A program made the position numbers and the translations under genes. Positions 9,750-19,165 of a stretch of DNA of 64,000 nt are shown here, one piece after another (the first letter of the stretch is position 1; each line of letters opens with the position of its first letter). Source of the DNA: Chrysophaeum taylorii (taxonomy: Eukaryota; Sar; Pelagophyceae; Pelagomonadales; Pelagomonadaceae); NCBI GenBank assembly GCA_029834535.1, contig JAQMWT010000668.1:49288-113287 (forward strand), read 5' to 3'. The notes beneath the pieces are model-generated. The model was not told the DNA's origin and searched no databases. It was given only the letters and a program-made list of their open reading frames with translations.

Positions 9750-10120
9750 CCCTTACCCTGATCGCCGACTGCGGTTGCGATGGAGGACGGTGCCTCATGA
9801 ATCCTGAGCCTTGCGAGGGCATCCGCCCTCCCGGCGTAGGTTGGCACCTATTCGCCTGCCGGGCGGGCCGGTTGGCAGCCGGAACGTTCGCAGTGGGACG
9901 GGGTATGACCGGGGGGCGAAGACGGAAGGTTATCGACGAGTTGGTTGTCAGTCACATCGCGGTCTCCTCGTCGCATGGCGACAAGCTTGATGATCACTCT
10001 CCGCTGACCGACCTTTCGGCGCTCCTCGTCTACAGGCCCGTGATTCCGGACTGGCTCCTGTCGGTCCGGCCTGGCTCCCATGCTCGGGAGAGGTCTGAAG
10101 TTAGTTAGTTAGTTAGTTAG
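9750..10120 (+). mobile_element. SINE-like element, copy 1 (diverged)
   Basis: A 371-bp insertion flanked by a perfect 10-bp target-site duplication TTTCTTTCCT (9,740-9,749 and 10,121-10,130). It ends in a (TTAG)n tail (10,100-10,120). Both ends match the two copies at 47,322 and 48,583: the start GATCGCC...GGTTGCGATGGAGGACGG and the end CATGCTCGGGAGAGGTCTGA. The middle has diverged. No protein is supported. A short repeat tail plus a variable target duplication is typical of a retroposed non-autonomous element. Weak A-box-like (TTGGCAGCCGG) and B-box-like sequences are present but not convincing. Confidence 0.8.
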
Positions 10121-10143
10121 TTTCTTTCCTGGTTTGGAAGCAG

Positions 10144-10177
10144 TCTTGCGTCCTATAGGTAATTTCTCTTTCTAGCA
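10144..10177 (+). repeat. 34-bp direct repeat, right copy
   Basis: Partner of 9,672-9,705. The function of the pair is unknown. Confidence 0.8.
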
Positions 10178-10499
10178 CGTAAAAAGAAAATACGGAAGAC
10201 TGACAGGACAGACACACGCGCACAGACAGACAGACGTGACGCACATTGAACTTCCCGTTTTTTGCGATCCGTTTAGTATGCAATGTACTGATATACTGAT
10301 CTGGCGACGACGGTTTCGCGCACGCATTAATCACCCGAAGAGCTTTGGCAAAACACCCTCTCTTCGAGAGGGCTAGTTTTCAACCAAAGGATAGGTGATG
10401 TCATAGTTTGATATTAGATATAGGATATTTAATGTATGATACTTGAAGCGTCCGTTGGGCATAAACCGTTGTTTGGGGGAAATTCACGGCGGTTAGCAA

Positions 10500-10912
10500 G
10501 GGGCAGCAAACAAAGCAATCCGCGACTCAACCTTCGACAGGCACGCGAATGTTGACGGCCTGTTCGTGTTGACCTCGAGGTGTGGCATTTCCGGACCGGA
10601 AAAAGTGATCGGCCTCGAGAAGGTCCTCCTTGGGCACTTCGTTCACGGTCGGTGCGCGTGCAGGTGCCACCTCAAGCTCTACCCCAGGGTTGATAACGCG
10701 GGAAATATTGTGTGGCTAAAGAGCTGTGGCAAGATTGCTGGCTCCCAATGCAGGTACTCATTTAAGCCCGCAGAGGCGGCGGACTTGGGGTGGACGCTTC
10801 CCGAGCAGCACCGTCGTTGGGTGAAAGAAGGGCGCCTTTGCTTCTGCAACAAGTCCTCGGCCACGTTTCGAGTGAATAACGTTTTCATATACAACGGCAT
10901 CATTTGTGCCAA
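10500..10912 (+). CDS. Cys-rich zinc-finger-like protein exon (GRF-like)
   Basis: An open frame with no ATG at its head, so it may be an internal exon. It contains a Cys-x-Cys pair, about 20 residues, then W-x-x-x-C and a later C-R-Y-S-F. This resembles the spacing of GRF-type zinc fingers, which bind single-stranded nucleic acid. A second, weaker Cys-x-Cys cluster lies near the end. The frame meets TGA at 10,914-10,916, overlapping a possible GTGAAT splice donor at 10,913 with a possible acceptor at 10,963-10,964, but the spliced frame closes soon after, so the exon structure is unresolved. It may belong to the gene that follows. Confidence 0.4.
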
Positions 10913-11010
10913 GTGAATCGCTTGCCCCGAGTGCAAAGCACAACATGCCGGCACCGGTGTGCAGCTCGTCCCAGGCGCTGCTCCTTGTTCTTGCCCAACT
11001 TTGAGCCGAC

Positions 11011-11944
11011 TTGAAGACGTTCATAGAACGTCGTGTGTCCGCACGACGGCACCTTGCGCGGCAAGGCTTTTTTGAGCTCACGGGCGACACGCGCTTGCTT
11101 CGGGCCGAAGTGTCCGACATCGCGCACTTCAATCCAAATTCGCCTCCTAAGCGAAGGCAAGTGGGAATAAAGAAAGTCTTCCGGTGGCGTGTGATACTCG
11201 GCGCAGTATCACGAGCTCGACGGCGGCGAAAACTTCGACGACTTCGAGGTCTTGGATGCCTCAGTAGGGTGCGGCGACGACGGCGGTGCCGCTGACAAAG
11301 CAGACACCCTTGCAGCCAGAGACGGGGCTGTCGGCGCTAGCGCCGACCATCCTGTTGTGATTGAGGACGACTGCGAGGAAAACGTCGACGGCGCCGTGAA
11401 CTCAGAGACTGATGATGTGAGCGACCGCGGCGACGGCCCTGGAAACGACAATGCTGACGCCGCTGCGAAAGGAGAAGACTGCGCGCTCGTTGGCTCAAAT
11501 GCCGATAATCCTCTCGTTATAGAGGACGATGAGTCGACTGGGATCGACCAGGGTGAGCATTTTTGATGTTCATGGCAACTGACGTGCACTTTGTGCGCAG
11601 ACCCCGAAGAGAACGCCGTCAAATGGAATGGCGAATTGAGTTGCTTCAGATGTGATTATGTAGCTGTTCACGCCCCGCAGGTAAAAAATTTTCACGCGAA
11701 TGCCGAAGGGCGCCTCGGGGGCTTCAAGGTCAAGCTTGCAAGATTCATCATTGCGAAATATGGACGGCCCCATGCTCTCGATGTTTTCTTCCGTTGGGAC
11801 AAAAATGTCCTCGTGGACCATTTCCACGACGACATCGCCACTCGCGTTGAATGCGAGTCTGCGTTCGTCTTTGATACCAATGGTGCCACGATTGCTGTTC
11901 TCCGGGCTCTTCAGGATCATGAGAATGATCACGAGGATGCGTGA
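11011..11944 (+). CDS. Acidic protein with two SUMO-interaction-like motifs; gene with two short introns
   Basis: Coding segments 11,011-11,160, 11,207-11,552 and 11,601-11,944 join in one frame across introns of 46 and 48 nt. Each intron contains an in-frame stop, so splicing is needed. The true start is not resolved, because an upstream exon is likely. The central part is very acidic and carries two similar motifs, HPVVIEDD and NPLVIEDD. A hydrophobic Val/Ile core followed by acids is the pattern of SUMO-interacting motifs. The last exon has a FRCDY segment and a mixed alpha/beta composition, ending in an Asp/Glu/His tail. I do not recognise the family. The intron evidence makes this one of the better-supported host genes here. 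Confidence 0.6.
11161..11206 (+). other. Spliceosomal intron, 46 nt
   Basis: Donor GTGGGA, acceptor GGCGCAG, phase 0. It removes an in-frame TGA and joins the flanking coding frames exactly. Confidence 0.65.
11553..11600 (+). other. Spliceosomal intron, 48 nt
   Basis: Donor GTGAGC, acceptor TGCGCAG, with CAACTGAC as a likely branch site. Phase 1. It removes an in-frame TGA and keeps the frame on both sides. Confidence 0.75.
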
Positions 11945-12224
11945 TCTTGAAGAGTCTGCTTATCGACGGTGCCCCTGTGCGGCCGAATCCGTTTTTTTTA
12001 GAAGCTCGCTATCTCTCTTCCCCTCTCCCTCTCTCTCTGACCCAGGCTACGTTGGATGCATGGTAGCGATCACACGACGGTTCCACTCGTTTGTACATAA
12101 AAAAAAAGTGTCTTGTCTGACACCGCGAATCCCCGCAGCACACCTCGTGATGTTTCGCCCTGCCGCCATAACCAAAAACACCACCCAATTAAAGTTTAAT
12201 GCAAGGGGCTAGTTCTTTCGACGT

Positions 12225-13035
12225 ATGCTCATGGAGCCTCGAATATGGCGGGAACTCTTAGAGCGTGTTGAGAACCCGCTTCAACGCGTGGACGATGCGG
12301 ACGAGCACGAGCAGCATGGCGCTCTCCGCATTTTCCAGTGGGTCGTGGTCATGCGCCTCAGTCCTGGTCCAAGTCCGGCCTCTCCACTTTCAACCAGGCC
12401 CCCTATTGGACCCAGCTCCACCAGGAGCAGCAGCAGGACGCCGCCCGCGCGGCGCCGGCGGGCGAACTCCCCACGGTCCTGAACACGTCTGCACTGACGC
12501 TATTCCCGTCTTGTCGGAAACACACCACCCACGCCGCCAACGCCAGCCCGGATGCCGACCCATAATCGAAACTCCCAACGCCGGCGGCGCTCGCCTGACA
12601 TCTGCTGACCTCCAGGGCTGTCCTGGCCCCGCCAGATCCGCGGAGAAACTCCGGCTCTCGTACCTCAAGCTAGGTGTCTCGGCCATCAAGGGCTACTCGG
12701 TAAAGGCCATCAAGGAGCAGCTCGGCAAGCACAACCTCGGAGCCTACACCACCCAGGACGCCGGCAAGATCGCCCTCCTTCGCCACCTCGAAGCCCAGTT
12801 TGGCATGAAAATCCTCCTCTCCTGGCTCCCCGAGAGCCTTCGTGCAGAGTTTGCCCCCGGCAGCGAGAACGCGTGCGAGGTGCCGCCCAAGAAAAAAAAG
12901 AAGCCCGACGACATAGACGCCTTCCAACTCAAAGCCAGGGCCGAGGAGTGCATAGCCAAGTCCCAACGCGCCTCGAACGCCCATCGGGTGCCGCTTTCCC
13001 CCATTCGAGCTTCCAACACCACATCAAGTGTCTGA
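12225..13035 (+). pseudogene. Hypothetical protein with SAP-like segment, frame broken
   Basis: Protein-like sequence moves through three frames. First comes an N-terminal segment from an ATG at 12,225 or 12,234. Then a Gln-rich segment runs from about 12,358 to 12,565. Finally a C-terminal segment runs to the stop at 13,033-13,035. The last part contains a helix-turn-helix-like stretch (SVKAIKEQLGKHNL) that resembles the DNA-binding SAP motif, followed by a lysine-rich PPKKKKKPDD that could act as a nuclear localisation signal. Frame changes could be introns or damage; I found no convincing splice sites. The function is unknown, but nuclear DNA binding is a reasonable guess. Confidence 0.4.
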
Positions 13036-13059
13036 GTCGCCCTCAGGTTCTCAGACACT
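13027..13059 (+). terminator. Hairpin at the stop codon of the SAP-like gene
   Basis: AGTGTCTGAG and CTCAGACACT form a perfect 10-bp stem with a 13-nt loop that overlaps the stop codon. It could be an RNA processing or stability element. The terminator label is only positional. Confidence 0.3.
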
Positions 13060-13484
13060 CCTCTGACCTTCGCTTCTAAGTTATTCGGACGCCCAGACGG
13101 ACCATCCGGAAGCATAGCAGCGCTCACCAGAAGTTCCTTTTCGGGGCGTCCGTGGGGACTCGTAGGAGTCCGCTCGCAACTTCCTTCAGAAACCCGCGCA
13201 ACCCCTCGAAAACCACCGTCGGATTGACCATTTTCGTGCCCGACTACTCGGATGACCGTCCACGCCGTTCGACCCCAGCTTCTCAGGACTTCAAAAAGGC
13301 TCCATGAGTCGTCGTTTTGAGCCGTTTGCGGGTCGGGTGGCCGAGCACATCGCTCGCCAGTCGCTCGCTCGCGTTTTCCTCTTCAAATACCCGAGAAGAA
13401 CAGGTACCGTCCTCCATCACAACCATGCGGTCGGCGATCGGGGAAGTCTTGGCTAGCAGCATGCTTTTCTTGGAGATCATTTTT

Positions 13485-13504
13485 CCTCCAGCTTTGTAGA
13501 AAAC
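13485..13504 (+). repeat. 20-bp inverted repeat, left arm
   Basis: Perfect inverted match to 15,027-15,046 (CCTCCAGCTTTGTAGAAAAC). Together they bound about 1.56 kb containing the coiled-coil ORF. Confidence 0.8.
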
Positions 13505-13774
13505 TGAGTCAGCTTGACGTCACAAGCTTTGGAGAGAGAGAGATTCTGACGTTGCAGCGCATATTTCGAAATCAGGATCAGCATCCTCTGGTTCTATTCC
13601 CTGCTTCTCTGGAGGACTGCTGCGCCGAGCGCGGTCGTGCGAGGTGTGAACACGTCGCCGATCCTCTCGCCTTGGGCTACGACGCGCGCCGGGGCACATC
13701 GAGACCAGCGGCACTCGTTTGAAAGCCGTCGCGAAAATCCGTCCAAACCCTAGCCCGGCACGTTTGAGGCCGCC

Positions 13775-14288
13775 GTGCCCGAACGCCGAGGGCCTTTAGG
13801 GATTACTCAAAGCCACGTCGTCGGTAGCTTCCCCGGGCCTGTGGGCGGCGGTGTTCCCTATAGGCTGCCCATCGTGACCCGCCACACCTGTTCAAGCACG
13901 TGCCATGCCGCGTTTGTTCGCTCTCGACAGAAAGGACCCGCTGGTGAAGGCAGTACTGGCCACCACCGGCACGCGCCGGCAAGTCTGGTCGGATTGGCGC
14001 CTAATGAAGGCCCTTCTCGCACGCGACCGGTCGAAGAACCTCCGACGCACGAGGATCGACTCCTTGAATACTTGGACCGCGCCTGGAATCTGGCGAATAC
14101 ATCGACAACGCCAATGGCGTCTACCGGCGCCACTATTTTCTGAGCAAGGAGTGGCGCTGTGCCTACGTCATCTTGCTGGAGGGAGAGACGCTGCCTTGGC
14201 CGAACTTTCCGAATTCAATTTCCGAAGGCTACGGACGAGACGTTTTGGGCCACCGATGGGCGAAAACGAGCCCGCAGCCCTTAGCGTG
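13775..14288 (+). pseudogene. Broken hypothetical coding sequence
   Basis: A frame from 13,775 carries a plausible helical segment (THEDRLLEYLDRAWN). A neighbouring frame from about 14,068 to 14,288 carries a natural-looking segment with aromatic residues (GVYRRHYFLSKEWRCAYVIL). The switch of one nucleotide near 14,085 could be a frameshift or an unseen intron. No family is recognised. It may be the N-terminal part of the coiled-coil protein that follows. Confidence 0.35.
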
Positions 14289-14458
14289 AGCCAGCGCTTG
14301 CGATTCTGCCGGCTCCGGCGCCCGCCCCGGCAGCCCCGGTCGTGCAGAGCACCGACACCGGCCGGGCTCGAAGCCCGTCGCCGACGCCGTCGTCCGGGAG
14401 CAAGCGACGTGTCCAACACAGCCGAAGCCACGCCACGCCACCTCGACAGAAGGGTCGA

Positions 14459-15013
14459 ATGAGTGGTCAGGAAGATGACGGCGAATACCGCGACAGCGAC
14501 GAGATGGACGCGGAGTTGAGTTTGGAGGAGCTGCAAAAGCGGCTCCGTGATTATAAAGCTCTGGTGAGGACGCTACGCATGACAGTCAACCGCCTGTATG
14601 GCGAGCTGGACGAGAAAGACGACAAGATCACTGCCCAGCAAGAAGTAATCCGTCGCGTACAGGCCGAACTTGATACTGTTCGACTTTCGTACCAAAGCAC
14701 CGGTGCCGGAGAGGAAGATGATGGGGCGGAGCTGACTCCCCAACGTCGATTAGAGCTTCTCCGACCACTTATGGCTGCGCGCGAAAAGCTTCCGCGAGGA
14801 CGACATCGGCGATGCGACCTCCTCGCCGACTTCGCATCGAGACTCCCGTCGCACGAGCGTTCGGCTTTGATGCCGATGTTGCCGGATGAAGCAGCCAAAG
14901 AGCAGCTTGTACATGTTTACAAAATGCTGGACGGTTTCGTTGTATACAAGTCTCTTAAGGGCAGGATTTCCCGTCTGATGTGGCACCTTTGGGGAGAGAG
15001 AGATAGGGTCTAG
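14459..15013 (+). CDS. Coiled-coil hypothetical protein
   Basis: From the ATG at 14,459 the frame encodes about 184 residues. An acidic N-terminus is followed by a clear heptad-type coiled coil (leucines spaced through residues about 20-75) and a basic helical C-terminus. The open frame extends upstream through a Pro/Ala- and Ser/Arg-rich region to at least 14,342, so the protein may start earlier or in a previous exon. The gene lies inside the unit bounded by the 20-bp inverted repeats at 13,485 and 15,027, which may be coincidence or may mark a mobile unit. No catalytic motif is visible. Confidence 0.5.
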   Translation: MSGQEDDGEYRDSDEMDAELSLEELQKRLRDYKALVRTLRMTVNRLYGELDEKDDKITAQQEVIRRVQAELDTVRLSYQSTGAGEEDDGAELTPQRRLELLRPLMAAREKLPRGRHRRCDLLADFASRLPSHERSALMPMLPDEAAKEQLVHVYKMLDGFVVYKSLKGRISRLMWHLWGERDRV

Positions 15014-15026
15014 TTTTAGGGTGACT

Positions 15027-15046
15027 GTTTTCTACAAAGCTGGAGG
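15027..15046 (-). repeat. 20-bp inverted repeat, right arm
   Basis: Partner of 13,485-13,504. Flanking similarity is weak and no target-site duplication was seen. Confidence 0.8.
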
Positions 15047-15289
15047 TACTTTTATCTCCTGTCTCATGGCATCTTGCTGACTACGAGAACCCATTTTCGT
15101 CGGGGTTTATTTTCTCGTCGTTTTTCCTTCCTCTTCGCACACCGATAACGAGTGGTTTAGACTCGACTATCGTCTCAGGAACGTCAGAGAGACGAATCTC
15201 AGCTGTGAATCCTGTGGCACGTCAGATCGAACTCGGGGGATCCAAGACTTTGTCCGAGACGTCGAACTGAAGTTCGATGTCAATCGGAG

Positions 15290-15480
15290 GACGTTCTTCT
15301 CGTACCGGACTGAGGCCCGTGTACCTAGAGAACAGCAAAAATCACTGTGTCTCCTGGTGGAGAATGCAGCAGTGGTAGTGCTGGCCTATCACGTCATATC
15401 TGTAACGACAAAGGACAGCATGGTGCCAAGCACGACGACTTCTGATTTCTTAGTGTGTGGGATGAGAATAACCCTATATG
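15290..15480 (-). mobile_element. LTR and leader fragment related to element E2
   Basis: The sequence with GTACCTAGAGAACAG and then GGTGGAGAATGCAGCAGTGG resembles the LTR-leader junctions at 37,800-37,860 and 41,326-41,400. Orientation follows E2. Only about 190 bp is recognisable. Confidence 0.5.
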
Positions 15481-16698
15481 GAAATTCCAATCTCGAGTGG
15501 GCTATCAGCCGCCTGGGCACAAAGGCAGGGTATATTAGTGCGCAAGCTTCGCGCGAGCGTCGTCGGCGACGTCAACACTCTGGCCGAGCCGATGGCGAGT
15601 CACCGGGGGGCGCTGAAGGACACGAAGTTGCCTTCTTTCCTTCATACCCCCGTCTTAAAATAAAATGCGTAGAAGTCTTGCCACCGAATCAGAATAGAAG
15701 TCTTCCCACAGCATCCAAACCTGGCGACATGACTTAGCGTGCCCCCGTAGGTATGTGGCACAACTACGTTCATAATGCGTTGGACCTATTCTATGTTACC
15801 CACTGTCCGCGCGGAAGCTAGCAGGCATGAATGTGTGGAGACGCCTGTGCAACTCCGCCAAAGCCCGTGATAAGGCAGGACGGCGGATTATTTCTTTGAC
15901 CGCTTACGACTCTCCGACTCTTTGGAAGATACTCATAAAGTTCTCGCGCTGGTCTCATTGAGAGTTGATGTCGGCACACGAGGGGGGGGGGTGAAGAAAT
16001 CGAGGTATTATCATTCCACGTCAGATATGAAGATGAGCCAAGCACGTCAAAAACCCGTCTATGACACCAGTTTCGGCCCTGGCCACCCACCAACCTAGAC
16101 CGTGTTAATCGCGATATCAGCTTGGCAATACGAAAAAGGATCGTGGTGATCGCGAGACGATATTGAAATATATTAGGCATATACATAAGGCTCGGTCTAG
16201 TCCAAATGGGGTTCTTTTGCGTCCAACACGCCGCCCATAAAATACAAGCAACACAGGTTAACTTGAAGCCGTCTTCTGGTGTTGTAAGTCAGTAGTCGTA
16301 CGCGGTCTCCACTTATATTTATTTTCCTAGTCCCAGCATCGTATCAGTGTATGTTATTCATGAGCAACAGCTCCCGGGCACTGTGGGGGGCACACTAGTC
16401 AGCGATCAATTTTGCTGCGAGTGGACGGATTCGGCGAGTGTATCGATCCATTGTTCATGTGATTCCGATAGCAACAGAGCATCGAACTGACCGCAATACA
16501 TCAAACTACGTTAACAGAAAAAATGTGCCAAGACAAGCGACAACCTCAAAAGATAGCACTACAAACATTTGCTTTGGAACAACCGTCTGTATCAAGTCCT
16601 GGACTTCAGGGACACGAGAGAAGACGCCCTTGGGTTTTGAATAATCTGAAAGTGAGCCTTTTGAACTTGCCACCAATAGCCAGCCTTCGCAAAAATTA
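15481..16698. other. Stretch without a supported gene
   Basis: Several open frames of 60-126 codons exist on both strands, but composition and neighbours give none of them support. It contains the 3' flank of the GSK3 gene. No repeat was recognised. Confidence 0.4.
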
Positions 16699-18075
16699 TC
16701 AATCGGGCCGACTGGTGGCGCGTGTGGTTACACATGAATGAACACTGTGTTGCAATGCTGCTTCTGTATTGCATACTTTATCACGAGCTAGCTCTCCAAT
16801 CGCGGCATCGCTTTTTGGAAGCAGTGTCGCTAGTTCCGGGCAGCTATCAAGTTCGAGGTTTGTAAAGTTGAACAGGGGTGGCAAAACCTGCCCGTTGTCC
16901 AATGAAGCCCCAGGTGTGCGAAGGTCATCAAAAAAGCCATGAGCAAGAGCACGAAGAGGGAGGATACGATGAGCTGGAGCGTACGCTAGGAAGCCAGACA
17001 CACAATCGACAGCAAGTGGAGGCGTGCGAGAACGAAAAACTTTGGCCCAGTCATGGGCACGAATCTGGGGGAACTTGAACTCAGTATATGAGGCATTCAT
17101 CTCACGAATATCCTCTTTCGAGGGTGTGCCCAGGACTTTGATTATTTCAACGAGCTGATCCACGCCAGAGTCGCCTGGAAACAATGGTGCGCCAAGAAGC
17201 AGCTCAGCAAACACGCAACCACTTGACCATGTATCAATAGCAGTCGTGTACTCCGTGGAACCAAAAATGAGTTCTGGTGCTCGATAATAACGCGAGCAAA
17301 TGTATGAGACATTAGGCTCTCCCGGAACGAGTACTTTAGCGGAGCCAAAGTCTATGAGTTTCACCCGCTGAGTTTCGGGGTCTAACAACAGATTCTGTGG
17401 CTTGACATCGCGGTGGCACACACCGGCAGCGTGAATCTGACCGAGAGCACGACATAACTGATACACATATATCCGGGCATGTGATATTGGCATTCCGACT
17501 TTCGCCTTTTGCCACCTTCTCGCAACTGAATAAACCGTCTCAGGCATGTACTCTAACACAAGATTCAAATAAATTTTGCTTGAACAATTCAAGCTCGATT
17601 GACGAGAAGTGCTCTGAGGGTCAGATGCACTATTCACAGATGAGGCTGCCGCTGAAGACTTTGTCCCATCTGTCTGAGCTTCAGTAGAGTAGAAACAATG
17701 CTTCAAGGCAATGACGTTAGGATGTGGATCCTTGGCAAGCTGGCGCATGATGTGCAACTCTCGATTCTTGAATCTCTTATCCTGAAGAACTTTCTTTATG
17801 GCCACAACCTCGCCGGTCTCAACGATTGAGGCTTGAAATACTACTCCAAAAGATCCATTTCCGATTATGCGTTCTGCGTTGAAACGTAGCGTCCGGCCGT
17901 CTATAATCGCTCCCACGACAGGAGGACACGTAGTGCGCAGGCTGCTGGCATTGTGAGACGTGCCGCTGTTTTGCCATGTTCCGTCCGCACTACGTCTAGT
18001 TCCGTCGTACGGCTGATTGATCGTTGCTCCCCGACCACTTCTGCTACGCGCGGACTCCGACGGCAAATAGGACAT
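16699..18075 (-). CDS. GSK3: GSK3/shaggy-type serine/threonine protein kinase, intronless
   Basis: This 458-residue frame has all kinase motifs. The glycine-rich loop is GNGSFGVVF and the VAIKK lysine follows, with the GSK3-typical KRFKNREL stretch. The catalytic loop is [12 protein letters not shown], then DFG in LIDFGSAK. The diagnostic activation segment is [14 protein letters not shown], where Tyr is normally autophosphorylated, followed by [19 protein letters not shown]. The C-lobe ends with [13 protein letters not shown] serine-rich insertion of about 40 residues lies in the N-lobe, between CFYS and [12 protein letters not shown], where most GSK3 proteins have only a few residues. The N-terminal 60 residues are unconserved. 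The ATG at 18,073-18,075 heads the frame. GSK3 kinases act in cytoplasm and nucleus in signalling and growth control, usually on primed substrates. Confidence 0.95.
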   Translation of the reverse strand: MSYLPSESARSRSGRGATINQPYDGTRRSADGTWQNSGTSHNASSLRTTCPPVVGAIIDGRTLRFNAERIIGNGSFGVVFQASIVETGEVVAIKKVLQDKRFKNRELHIMRQLAKDPHPNVIALKHCFYSTEAQTDGTKSSAAASSVNSASDPQSTSRQSSLNCSSKIYLNLVLEYMPETVYSVARRWQKAKVGMPISHARIYVYQLCRALGQIHAAGVCHRDVKPQNLLLDPETQRVKLIDFGSAKVLVPGEPNVSYICSRYYRAPELIFGSTEYTTAIDTWSSGCVFAELLLGAPLFPGDSGVDQLVEIIKVLGTPSKEDIREMNASYTEFKFPQIRAHDWAKVFRSRTPPLAVDCVSGFLAYAPAHRILPLRALAHGFFDDLRTPGASLDNGQVLPPLFNFTNLELDSCPELATLLPKSDAAIGELARDKVCNTEAALQHSVHSCVTTRATSRPD

Positions 18076-18159
18076 ACTCGATTTTACAAAGCCGGGTTCT
18101 TGAAGTTCTTAATTTTACATCGTAATGGTTCGAAAATGGGCTATAGACAAAAACAAGTA

Positions 18160-19165
18160 CAGGCCAGTAAGTTCACCTAGCCCCAATCTCTAACCCCAGT
18201 AAGTTCACCTGGTCCCAGTAAGTTCACCTAGTCCCAATCTCTAACCCCAGTAAATTCGGCGTAAACCCACTCGTGGTCACATCCACTCACCCCACTCTCC
18301 TTTGAACTCGTCGCTCTCACCCCCGCCAATCCATCGAACTCGTCGCTCTCACCCCCGCCAATCCAAGCTGCTTTGATCCGCACACGCCGCTAACCTTTGA
18401 GTTTACTCTAAAAACCCCAGTAAGTTCGCTTGGTCTCAGTAAGTTCGCCTGGTCACTAAGTTCACCTAGTCCCGATCTCTAACCTCAGTAAGTTCACCTG
18501 GTTCCAGTAAGTTCACCTGGTCCCGGTAAGCTCACCTTTAGTGCGCGGGTAGACGCCGGGAGGGGGCTTATCGGTATTGCGCAGCACGTGTGGGGTAGGT
18601 TGGAGTCGTCGACCCAGAAGAGCAAATCCTCGGGGTTGCCGATCGACAGAGAGCCACGTAGAGCCGGACGTGACAGAAGACGGGCTTGTGGGCAAGAGGA
18701 CGCCGACCTCGCGGGGCGTCTGGCCCTGGCTTTTGTTGATCGTTTGGCGTCGGTGGGGCTTAAGGGATACAGGTTGGAGGAGCCTCGGTGACACGACACG
18801 ATCGATCATGTATCTGGTACCGTTGCAGTGGCCGTACGACGGGTCGAGGTTGCGAAGACTTTAAGCTCGCGATCAAAGTCAGCATGCCGTTGGTTGTCAG
18901 GGAGTCGAAAACTCGACTGTAAAGAGCGAGGCGTCGTCTTCCGACCCAACCTAGTCTGCCGAAAAGAACTCCGACGCCTCGTCTCCGGGAATGGCCGCGG
19001 TCATGCGCGCGTTGTCAGCATCGACAACATCGTTTCGACGGGGCGTGAGAATGGCGCGCTGAAAGAGCCGCCGCGGGTCGTGGAAATAGTCTGCGAGGTC
19101 GCCGTAGACGGCTTGGAGGATCAATGCCTGGCTCGCGGGCTTACCTGATCCTTACCCTGAATCGG
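18160..19165 (-). mobile_element. Helitron helicase fragment U1 with terminal iteron-like repeats
   Basis: On - the order is a PIF1/Helitron helicase segment (19,143 down to about 18,540), then copies of a GTGAACTTACTGG-type repeat down to about 18,160. Helicase blocks seen in several frames include [41 protein letters not shown] and [15 protein letters not shown]. These match the C-terminal helicase motifs of Helitron Rep-helicases. Stops and frameshifts break the frame. Confidence 0.75.

Noticed and set aside
9750-10120. tRNA gene or tRNA-derived head in the SINE-like element
   Set aside because: Only weak A-box- and B-box-like strings were found, with no cloverleaf.
14286-14333. 48-nt intron GTGAGC...GGCAG before the coiled-coil ORF
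   Set aside because: Splice signals look plausible, but joining does not bring the upstream and downstream natural frames into register.
13905-14462. Arg-rich 185-codon + frame
   Set aside because: Composition is typical of off-frame GC-rich coding sequence; the neighbouring frames hold the natural segments.
16438-16741. Small + frames downstream of GSK3
   Set aside because: Short, no motif and no supporting context.
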